64,000 nt of DNA from Phycisphaerae bacterium (GTDB lineage Bacteria > Planctomycetota > Phycisphaerae > UBA1845): positions 62,001-126,000 of the forward strand of contig JAJDEB010000009.1 of the NCBI GenBank assembly GCA_029260015.1. Direction: 5' to 3'. A program made the position numbers and the translations under genes. Positions within the stretch are counted from its first letter, which is position 1. Each line of letters starts with the position of its first letter. Below the pieces are notes generated by a model. The model searched no databases and was not told the DNA's origin. It worked only from the letters and a program-made list of their open reading frames with translations. This document shows, piece by piece, positions 58,301 through 64,000 of this stretch.

Positions 58301-58503
58301 ACGGGGGCCTGGGTTCGGGCTTCAACAGCCCAATGCAGATCGTCTTCAAGAGCCGCGTTCTCACTGATGATTCGCGCCCGTTTCTGGCAAGCTTCGCATT
58401 CGTCGAGGTGTTCGGTGAGTTCGCGAGACTCCGACTCACTGGTCAGCGACAAAAGCAACTGCTCGATGCGTTCTTCATTTGGACACGTTTGCGTGTGCTT
58501 CAT
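55399..58503 (-). CDS. Membrane Ser/Thr protein kinase with zinc-finger N-terminus and TPR C-terminus
   Basis: 1034 residues. The N-terminus carries a putative anti-sigma-type zinc finger (C7, H32, C36, C39 in HLDECEACQ). The PknB-type kinase domain (about 83-385) has the GELGRGGMGVVYRA glycine loop, the ATP lysine K113 in VAVKVLP, the catalytic HRDIKPSN (Asp238) and DFG (Asp256). A Ser/Arg-rich insert (about 188-205) interrupts the N-lobe/C-lobe junction. A membrane helix follows (about 402-424), then some 600 residues of tetratricopeptide repeats (AINPKYAFAYVARAKAQ-like units, about 34 residues each) that should lie outside the cytoplasm. The ATG overlaps the sigma factor stop by 4 bases, so the kinase probably controls that sigma factor, by binding or phosphorylation, as is known for planctomycete ECF-kinase pairs. 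Confidence 0.9.
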   Translation of the reverse strand: MKHTQTCPNEERIEQLLLSLTSESESRELTEHLDECEACQKRARIISENAALEDDLHWAVEARTQAPVRIEAPLHSINEMLPDFEILGELGRGGMGVVYRARQRKLDRLVAVKVLPALLGTVRPDARQRFRREAELAASLDHTNIAGVHDFGEVEGTLYYVMQLIEGRSLRTVLNEIADAGTTDIIVGRDSSSSSSRSRSTGDGVASRPTYFRKVATWIAEVAEAMQYAHERGIVHRDIKPSNLILAEDGRLVISDFGLARFSESQSPIMTRGLVGTCRYMSPEQVESSLGPVDAQSDVYSLGATLYELLTLKPVYTCPEERELLRQVVEVDPVPPSRVVPQIPKELETICLKAIAKERRNRYESAGKMAEDLKRWLLDLPIHARRQTVTERAWRFVRRRKLYVLLSTMTLVLTLTAAGLWLAYSATQRQAANSDREARASQLALELREASGSLEAEQIDQVTEHIRRGLSIDPFHLELNRLKAIVLFRTGSPNEAMNVIRGIIERDPHDWSSHFLAAFAMRPCMPDDWTCRCIDRTGLLGANPEDTLTQRFEHHLSEVQEWRAGEAEEFCLLSCKEKDPQLALALLNSALAKNPLMSEALILRALRYEKLGEFEKMKVDALAAIELRKGGDLAHGILGTAQYLLRQYADSKQTLTEAIRRNPRTVLWWYDRAVVEAYLGEFNEAISDANTAIGINAKYAFAYVARAKAQAGLGQAAQAMDDYNHAERLDPRIHDIYVERCELFLVSGQFEKAMADADRAVKLRPNHSSGYQRRAHAYILSGDYEAALKPINKCLEMNPEDAISLLLKGIVYCGAESFDEAITALDQALVYNPSDVRILQYRAKSLFRLGRNQEAIADYTRWIELSPKDALALMKRGMVYEIIGEHRLALADFDRASSVNPKVRGYADLWSFLLCKLEGDESRAVEFLNDHQDSIGEPKWTQRLFALATSRADLETTISAASNDNEINEAYYYGGVVALINGDQESAIRLLSKSATRRNGDVIESEFALARLRSLGVNPPQTQTADDSGISQPE

Positions 58504-59141
58504 TGTTCTTTTGCAGGCGTGCCGGATGGCTCATCCAGCGCCTTGGCTTTCTTTCGAATCAGGTTTAGCACCAAATGGCGCGTGACGTATACATACCCGA
58601 CGGACGTGTTCATTTGCTTCGCGACTTCTGCTGGCGAAAGTCCGTCAATGGAATACAGTTTGAATATCGCAAGCCGCTTCGGAGAAATCTCCTGACCGAC
58701 TTGATCGAGACACCACAATAAATCCTGCAACCGCCACTGCTCTTCCCAAATCGAATCGGTTGTGGGTTCGTTGTTCGGGTCAATATCAACTTGCGGCAAT
58801 TTCTTGCGGCGCTTGACTTCGCGAATCTTGTTTTCAGCGACGGTCCGCACCCAGTTGCGAAAGCGCCCGCGATCGCGGTCGTACTTAAAGTCGCCAAGGT
58901 GCGTCACCATCGACATCATCACTTGCTGCACGACATCGTCGGCATCGGCACCAGCGAACCCCCGGGCCCGCGCCACGCGATAAACGGCTGGTGCATAACA
59001 ATCAAAAAACTGCCGCCACGCCGATTGGCCCAACGAAGTGTCGCCAAGTTTGGCGAGCAACGAGGCCCGTGTTTCTGGAAAACCTGCCGGTTGAAGCATC
59101 TTCGATCCCCTGGGTCGGTACGCAAATCTGTATGAATCCAT
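58500..59141 (-). CDS. ECF sigma factor of the planctomycete kinase-linked type
   Basis: 213 residues. Region 2 is DADDVVQQVMMSMVTHLGDFKYDRDRG with GRFRNWVRTVAENKIREVKRR; region 4 is ISPKRLAIFKLYSIDGLSPAEVAKQMNTSVGYVYVTRHLVLNLIRKK with its helix-turn-helix. The intervening DPNNEPTTDSIWEEQWRLQDLLWCL segment is typical of the planctomycete group linked to Ser/Thr kinases. AAGG lies upstream of the ATG. It is the first gene of an operon with the kinase (4-base overlap) and the 957-residue secreted protein. Target promoters are unknown. Confidence 0.92.
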   Translation of the reverse strand: MDSYRFAYRPRGSKMLQPAGFPETRASLLAKLGDTSLGQSAWRQFFDCYAPAVYRVARARGFAGADADDVVQQVMMSMVTHLGDFKYDRDRGRFRNWVRTVAENKIREVKRRKKLPQVDIDPNNEPTTDSIWEEQWRLQDLLWCLDQVGQEISPKRLAIFKLYSIDGLSPAEVAKQMNTSVGYVYVTRHLVLNLIRKKAKALDEPSGTPAKEQ

Positions 59142-59751
59142 GGTAGCGACCTTAAAGGGGAAACTTCAACGGTCAGTCGAAACGTCTACGACTTCACATC
59201 GACGGCTTCGACTCCACCTGCATATATGCGCTTGGCACTCGAAAAATTACTGACCAATTTGCATAAAAAATGTTTTTTGTGTTTTGGTAAGAAAACAATG
59301 CCAGCGCGCATAAATGCCATTGGAGAGAGTGAGCGCTTCGGCAGAGAAAGTGAAGGAGTCCTGGCAAGGGCGGTGGCACATGAGGTGTTTTCCGCATGAG
59401 TGTGTGACGTGAACAACGCACGCTTGGGTCCTATAAAGACTCATGAACTATTCTGCCCCGGTTTTCCATTCTTTGCATGGCGCAATTTCAATCGGCGTCT
59501 CTTGCATTGCATGGTGATATCGGTGCCTTGCACGGTGATATCGGTGACCGCGCGGTGATACAATGCTCTCTTGCATGCCACCTTGCGAATCGTCTTTTGA
59601 TCCAAACGAACATGGTGTGATCAAGACAGCATTTCGTGTGTCATTCAACTTGGCGCTTTGTGAAAAAAACCAGTCGGCGAGAACTCGTTTCCCGATCCGC
59701 AAGGCTGGTCTTCTCTCAACAACGGGAAACAATGGAAAGAGGTTTAAGACA
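59142..59751. other. Divergent intergenic region before the PEP-CTERM genes
   Basis: About 600 bases. It contains an A+T-rich stretch near 59240-59280 that would suit a promoter of the minus-strand sigma factor, a three-copy 21-base repeat (59509-59571), and the leader of the plus-strand PEP-CTERM gene. Overlapping frames are not convincing: none has a signal peptide or family motif, and an in-frame extension of the PEP-CTERM gene to 59563 would hide its signal peptide. Confidence 0.4.
59509..59571. repeat. Three tandem 21-bp copies
   Basis: The first unit, 59509-59529, and second, 59530-59550, share GCAYGGTGATATCGGTG; the third, 59551-59571, keeps only CGCGGTGATA before diverging. It lies about 180 bases before the PEP-CTERM start at 59752. 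Repeated GATATC-containing units could be binding sites or simple slippage. Confidence 0.6.
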
Positions 59752-60438
59752 ATGCGATCCCTATTACTCTCACTCACAGCTCTCATGATCAGCAGTACCG
59801 CGATGGCCGGCGTCACGGAAACGAACACCGATCGTTTCACTTATACGCTCATCGGATTGGACAACACGTCCAGTGGACCGACTCAAAACTTTGGCCCATC
59901 GATCTTCGGTAACTTCAACGATTCGCAGATTGTACACAAGGACGATGGCCCTGACTCTGCCGACGCCAATGCCACCCAAGATTCCAATGTCGCGCCTGCC
60001 TCCTATGACGCAGATCTCGACACCTTCGCATTCCTTGATTACAGCGGATTTTTTGGTGCGTCGACCGATGCAACCACCGAATTCAACGTTGCTTTTACAC
60101 TCGATTCGGCGATGGACTTCAGCATCGACGGCGTCGCAGCCACAACTGGTAGCAACTCAGGCGTATTCATCAGCATCGCGAATGTCGGCGTTGGTGGAAC
60201 CCCTTCGCAATCAATCGTCAACATCTCGTTGGGTGCCAACAATATCGTTATTGATGCCGACGGTTCGCTGCTGCCGGGTGATTACGAACTAAGAGCACAA
60301 GCCACTGCCGGCTTTGCATTCGGTCCAACTGGAACAACGACTGCAACAACGAATTTCGCAATGAACCTGACTCCGGAACCGGCTTCACTCGCACTGCTTG
60401 CAATGGGTGGACTAACGATCCTGCGTCGACGTCGCTAA
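59752..60438 (+). CDS. PEP-CTERM sorting-domain protein
   Basis: 228 residues from the ATG at 59752, chosen because MRSLLLSLTALMISSTAMA is a signal peptide and AGAGG lies about 11 bases upstream. The C-terminus LTPEPASLALLAMGGLTILRRRR is a complete PEP-CTERM tag. The body is Asn/Thr/Ser-rich with predicted beta structure (AFTLDSAMDFSIDGVAAT; VSIANVGVGGTPSQ-like segments). It shares the GVGGTPxQ motif with the next gene, so the two are probably related by duplication. Likely an exosortase-processed surface or matrix protein; function unknown. Confidence 0.85.
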   Translation: MRSLLLSLTALMISSTAMAGVTETNTDRFTYTLIGLDNTSSGPTQNFGPSIFGNFNDSQIVHKDDGPDSADANATQDSNVAPASYDADLDTFAFLDYSGFFGASTDATTEFNVAFTLDSAMDFSIDGVAATTGSNSGVFISIANVGVGGTPSQSIVNISLGANNIVIDADGSLLPGDYELRAQATAGFAFGPTGTTTATTNFAMNLTPEPASLALLAMGGLTILRRRR

Positions 60439-60531
60439 GTCGAAATGATTAGATTGCACGATCTTGAGATTCAATTCGTCAGGATCTGCAATCCGTTGAA
60501 CCTACGAAATCAAACAATAAGGCACAGACCT

Positions 60532-61257
60532 ATGAAAACTAAGATAATGACGCTGGCCGTTCTTGCGTTCAACACAGCCGCATTTGCCGGATTGACCGTG
60601 ACTGGAACCGACCGCACCGTCGATAGCAACGTCAACAACGGCATGGCCGGAGGTGACAACATTGTAGTTACCCTTTCAGATTCGGGACCGGCGTCTGGCT
60701 CTTGGGTTGGCGGTGACTACACCACTTCATTCGGATTGCCCGACAATCCCTATAGTGATGCCGACGTCTATCAGAGTTCAACAATCGATCCTGGCCACTA
60801 CTCCGGAACGATTTACACGGGCGTCATCGTCGAGCCGGTTGGCAATCCGCTGAACTTTCCATCAAGCGACGCTTCGTCTCTGTTCGCTGTCGATTTCACG
60901 CTCAGCACGCCGGAAGACTTCACGCTGACGGGTTGGATCAATCCTTACGGCCTTGAAAACGGCATCACGTCACAAGTCACGGTGTCAATCATCAATACTG
61001 GTGTCGGTGGTACGCCCACGCAGGTGATCAGTACCGGCACCAACGACTTCTTTGATTCATTCAATGTGTCGGACACGTTACTTGCTGGCGACTATCGCTT
61101 TGAAGTGTTTGCAATCGCCAACGCGCAAGCACTGGGCGAAACGTACTACTTCAATGGCGGTGCGGACACGACTTTTGACATGACCATTACGCCCGAGCCG
61201 GCATCATTGGCACTGTTCGCAATTGGTGGATTGGTTTGCCTACGTCGCAATCGCTAG
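60532..61257 (+). CDS. PEP-CTERM sorting-domain protein
   Basis: 241 residues from the ATG at 60532, where AAGG lies 9 bases upstream and the signal peptide KIMTLAVLAFNTAAFA begins. The C-terminus ITPEPASLALFAIGGLVCLRRNR is a PEP-CTERM tag with one Asn in the basic cluster. Segments such as FTLSTPEDFTLTGW and SIINTGVGGTPTQVI match the preceding gene, suggesting tandem paralogues (93 bases apart). No catalytic motif is visible. Confidence 0.85.
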   Translation: MKTKIMTLAVLAFNTAAFAGLTVTGTDRTVDSNVNNGMAGGDNIVVTLSDSGPASGSWVGGDYTTSFGLPDNPYSDADVYQSSTIDPGHYSGTIYTGVIVEPVGNPLNFPSSDASSLFAVDFTLSTPEDFTLTGWINPYGLENGITSQVTVSIINTGVGGTPTQVISTGTNDFFDSFNVSDTLLAGDYRFEVFAIANAQALGETYYFNGGADTTFDMTITPEPASLALFAIGGLVCLRRNR

Positions 61258-61324
61258 ATATTGTCGAAACCTCTTTCAAACTGTCTTACCGGTTGGTAGG
61301 CCGTTGTCATTGGAGTAAATGGTA

Positions 61325-62221
61325 ATGCGAAAGTCGTTCATCGCCTTGGTCTTGATTTGCTTGTGTGCAGTAACACCTCCTTCAGCGCGGGCGGTCATTC
61401 TGTTCTTGGACACGGGCGACATGTCTTCCGGTGTTACGGATGGACCGGTGACCGGAGCTAACCCTTCGGTAGCGGTCAATGCCGGAAGTTCAACGACGCT
61501 GCATCTATGGGCCATCCCGGATCAGGATGACGACAAGACCGTGGTTTCCATTGGAATCCATCTTGTCGCATCCGGTCCCGGGGCGCTCGACCTGAGCGCA
61601 TTCCAATTCAATTTTGATAACCCCTTGCTGACCGGTGGACAACGGTGGTCTGGGACCGCTCTAACCGGCGGCTTGAACGTGGATGGGAGACTCGTCTCTG
61701 ATCAACGTGCCGTTTACATCCCCTTGACCCTGCCTGCTCCGGCGGGCGGTCTCAGCTCAGCCACTGCTGCCACTGATCCCGGTTTTGATTCAAACAGCGG
61801 TGCCGTTCACCTCGGTGAATTGGTCTTAAGCGCCAACCCCGGTGCCACGCTTGGTCCGGTGGAAATCCGATTGGCTGTGTCACCTCTCCTGATCACCAAT
61901 GTAAAGTCCAACGGTAGCTCGCCCATCGAACTGGTCTTTTTCGGTTACAATGGCTCGTCACCCGAGTTGGCGGATTCTGCTGGAACCTTGATTGGTTCGA
62001 CAAGCACAATTGCCGATGCAACGGTGACCATTCGCCGTCTGGGCGATTCCGATGGCGACGGTGACGTTGACCTGATCGATTACGCCGCATTTGCAAATTG
62101 TATGAATGGTCCTGACCAGCCCCCGCTGCAACCAACGGGTTGTCTCGAACCGTTCGATGCCGATCAAGACACCGATGTTGACTTGAGCGATGCCGAAGCA
62201 TTCACCCGTGAATTCCAATAA
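61325..62221 (+). CDS. Secreted protein with dockerin-like C-terminus
   Basis: 298 residues from the ATG at 61325 with GGAG about 9 bases upstream; the ATG two codons earlier is possible but too close to that site. A signal peptide is present (SFIALVLICLCAVTPPSARA). The central domain has the look of a cohesin-like or secreted beta-sandwich (VAVNAGSSTTLHLWAI; FQFNFDNPLLTG; GAVHLGELVLSA), but I would not call it cohesin on motifs alone. The C-terminus has two Asp-rich loops (DSDGDGDVDLIDYAAF; DADQDTDVDLSDAEAF) flanking a Cys pair, dockerin-like. It overlaps the next gene by 14 bases, suggesting coupled translation. Confidence 0.78.
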   Translation: MRKSFIALVLICLCAVTPPSARAVILFLDTGDMSSGVTDGPVTGANPSVAVNAGSSTTLHLWAIPDQDDDKTVVSIGIHLVASGPGALDLSAFQFNFDNPLLTGGQRWSGTALTGGLNVDGRLVSDQRAVYIPLTLPAPAGGLSSATAATDPGFDSNSGAVHLGELVLSANPGATLGPVEIRLAVSPLLITNVKSNGSSPIELVFFGYNGSSPELADSAGTLIGSTSTIADATVTIRRLGDSDGDGDVDLIDYAAFANCMNGPDQPPLQPTGCLEPFDADQDTDVDLSDAEAFTREFQ

Positions 62222-64000
62222 CGAAATCGTCAATCGATCGGTCCAACTTCGTTTGATCTGCGCGGCGTTTGTTTTTATTCCGGTCGCGACAACATCAGCC
62301 CAACCACAGTTTACCGACGCCACCATCAGTACCGGCCTGCACGAATTGCATTGGGATGCCGTCTTCCCCTCGCCGGTTACGTTCAGTGTCGAACTGCTTT
62401 ACATGAGCGCAGGAGTGGCTGCCGGCGACTTCGATAACGACGGATGGGTTGATCTGTACATCACCCGCATCAAAGTCCCCAATCAGCTATTCAAAAACAA
62501 CGGTGACGGAACCTTCACCGAAATCGGAGCAGCTGCCGGGGTTGACCTGAGCGCATACTCATCCGGATGCGGCTGGGGCGATGTTAACAACGACGGGCTG
62601 CTCGACCTCTACGTCAATACGATTTCGCAAGTCGAACGCAACCACCTGTACATCAACAACGGTGACGGCACATTCTCGGAAGAGGCTGTCGCGCGTGGTG
62701 TTGATCTATCGCAAGCCGCACCCGGCGCGAGTCGCAGCTACACCAGCGTCGCATTCGGCGACTACGACCGCGACGGCGATCTCGACATGTTCGTCGCTGA
62801 ATGGCGAGTGACCAATTCACAGAATGCATTGTTCAAGAACGACGGAACGGGCCACTTTGAAAATGTCACTTCCTTCGCCGGACTGAGCTTGTTTTCGATG
62901 CCGGGTTTCGCGCCGCGGTTCGCCGATATCGACAACGACGGTTGGCCCGACCTTTTGGTGGCAGCTGACTTTCTGCAGTCGCGTCTGTTCCATAACAACC
63001 ACGACGGAACATTTACCGACATCACCACATCGGCCAACGTTGGCACCGACGAAAACGGCATGGGCGCCACCACCGGTGATATCGACCACGACGGCGACAT
63101 CGACTGGTTCGTGACTTCGATTTACGACCCTTTCGATACTTGTGCCGAAAACACCTGCAACTGGGGCATCACGGGAAACCGTTTCTACACCAACATGGGC
63201 TCGCTCAGCTTTGCGGACACGACCGAAGCGTGGAATGTTCGACACGGTTACTGGGGATGGGGCACATCGTTTCTGGATTATGACAACGATGGCGACCTCG
63301 ACCTCACCATGACGAACGGATTGGTTCTGCCATTTACGACTTTTGAAGATCAATTCAACATCGACCCGGTCAGGTTCTGGCGCAACGATGGCGCGGGAGC
63401 GATGACGGAAATCGCAAATGCCATCAACATCGCCGACACACGATCCGGCAAAGGGCTGGTTGTCTTCGACTATGACCGCGACGGCGACCTCGACGTGTAC
63501 ATCGCCAACAATGGCGACCACCCTATCCTCGCACGCAACGACGGAGGGAACGATCAGGACTGGTTGCAGATCCGACTAGCAGGCCGACAGACGAACGCCT
63601 TTGGAATCGGTGCCCGTGTTTATGTGCAGGTTGAATCTGGCGGTGAAGAGCAGATGCACGAGATGTCAGCCAGCAGCAACTACATGTCACACAACCCGGC
63701 AATCGCACATTTCGGATTGGGCAATGGCGTCTCGACTGTTCATCAGGTGCGCGTCGATTGGCCCATCAGCGGATTTGAAACCGTACTCAATGACGTCGCG
63801 CCGAATCAATTTCTCTCCATCATCGAACCCATGCACGGAGACTGCGACGACAACGGTTCAATCGATTCGGGAGATGTTCCATGCATGACCGATTGCTTGG
63901 ATGGCCCCGGTGTATCACTTCAAGAGGGTTGTGAACGGGTCGATATGGATGGGGACGGAGACGTGGATCTTCAAGACTATCAGTCGCTGTGTGCGGCTGC
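62208..64000 (+). CDS. Secreted FG-GAP/ASPIC-UnbV (CRTAC1-like) protein, partial at right edge
   Basis: 597 codons are visible and the frame runs off the window. The GTG at 62208 is the best start: it overlaps the previous gene's end and leads into a signal peptide (LRLICAAFVFIPVATTSAQ). Six or more FG-GAP/VCBS-type repeats follow, each with a calcium loop such as GDFDNDGWVDLYITR, GDVNNDGLLDLYVNT, GDYDRDGDLDMFVAE, DIDNDGWPDLLVAA and DYDRDGDLDVYIANNGD. The ASPIC/UnbV domain follows (GIGARVYVQVESGGEEQMHE; NPAIAHFGLGN; VRVDWP), and a dockerin-like segment begins at the edge (DCDDNGSIDSGDVPCMTDCLDGP; DMDGDGDVDLQDYQ). A seven-bladed integrin-alpha-like propeller is expected. Surface binding protein by family; no partner known. 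Confidence 0.88.
   Translation, partial: MNSNNEIVNRSVQLRLICAAFVFIPVATTSAQPQFTDATISTGLHELHWDAVFPSPVTFSVELLYMSAGVAAGDFDNDGWVDLYITRIKVPNQLFKNNGDGTFTEIGAAAGVDLSAYSSGCGWGDVNNDGLLDLYVNTISQVERNHLYINNGDGTFSEEAVARGVDLSQAAPGASRSYTSVAFGDYDRDGDLDMFVAEWRVTNSQNALFKNDGTGHFENVTSFAGLSLFSMPGFAPRFADIDNDGWPDLLVAADFLQSRLFHNNHDGTFTDITTSANVGTDENGMGATTGDIDHDGDIDWFVTSIYDPFDTCAENTCNWGITGNRFYTNMGSLSFADTTEAWNVRHGYWGWGTSFLDYDNDGDLDLTMTNGLVLPFTTFEDQFNIDPVRFWRNDGAGAMTEIANAINIADTRSGKGLVVFDYDRDGDLDVYIANNGDHPILARNDGGNDQDWLQIRLAGRQTNAFGIGARVYVQVESGGEEQMHEMSASSNYMSHNPAIAHFGLGNGVSTVHQVRVDWPISGFETVLNDVAPNQFLSIIEPMHGDCDDNGSIDSGDVPCMTDCLDGPGVSLQEGCERVDMDGDGDVDLQDYQSLCAA

Noticed and set aside
59563..59751. Upstream in-frame extension of the PEP-CTERM gene
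   Set aside because: It would place 63 residues before an obvious signal peptide; the ATG at 59752 has its own ribosome binding site.
61325..62221. Cohesin domain in the small dockerin protein
   Set aside because: The beta-sandwich look is suggestive, but no diagnostic cohesin motif is visible, so the call was not made.
1..64000. tRNA, rRNA, CRISPR array, prophage, transposase or complete insertion sequence
   Set aside because: None was recognised on either strand; the only mobile-type signal is the REP-like pair at 51202-51279.

Overview
The window looks like the chromosome of a planctomycete, most likely of the Phycisphaerae type. The grounds are: large secreted proteins ending in dockerin-like Asp/Asn repeats with an interrupting Cys pair, PEP-CTERM proteins ending in PEPASLAL...RRRR, stand-alone pseudopilin-like proteins, an ECF sigma factor overlapping a zinc-finger/kinase/TPR protein, a BlaI/BlaR1-like pair next to an ExbB/ExbD operon, and an HNVGN-type histidine kinase. 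This is inference from gene content; no rRNA, tRNA or CRISPR array was seen.

Layout. 1-3.2 kb: a histidine kinase cut by the left edge, its RedB-like partner, and a pseudopilin, all on the minus strand. 3.6-14.5 kb: two divergent giant secreted proteins, a subtilisin-family protease (minus) and a P-domain protein with no visible catalytic domain (plus, with a strong terminator). 14.6-35.0 kb: a carbohydrate-utilisation island with a six-hairpin-type glycosidase, a carbohydrate-binding dockerin protein, a pseudopilin, a PEP-CTERM protein, GH1, two PF10091 (GH144-like) proteins, GH94, a LacI regulator, a GPH-type sugar symporter and GH3. Three promoters here (GH1, GH94, GH3) carry nearly the same 14-bp palindrome, TGMAAGCGCTTTCA, directly abutting the -10 element, so they appear to form one LacI-type regulon. 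The mix of PF10091, GH94, GH3 and transporter fits use of a beta-glucan, possibly beta-1,2-glucan.

35.4-40.3 kb: carB-carA (pyrimidine/arginine synthesis), in the order carB first and with an enlarged CarB. 40.3-51.8 kb: a minus-strand block running BlaI, a BlaR1-like M56 protease, a TPR protein, ExbB, ExbD and a 1078-residue membrane protein with PD40 propeller repeats and a TonB-like SxxxH transmembrane helix; a REP-like inverted repeat lies between blaI and blaR1. 52-59.1 kb: a small protein-tyrosine phosphatase, then a minus-strand operon of ECF sigma factor, serine/threonine kinase with TPRs, and a Cys-rich secreted dockerin protein. 59.7-64 kb: two PEP-CTERM proteins, a small dockerin protein, and an FG-GAP/ASPIC-UnbV (CRTAC1-like) protein that runs off the right edge.

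The items most worth following up are the LacI-controlled beta-glucan locus with operators at the same place in three promoters, and the candidate propeller-fused TonB-like energiser in the ExbB/ExbD operon. All family assignments are by reading motifs; no database search was run.
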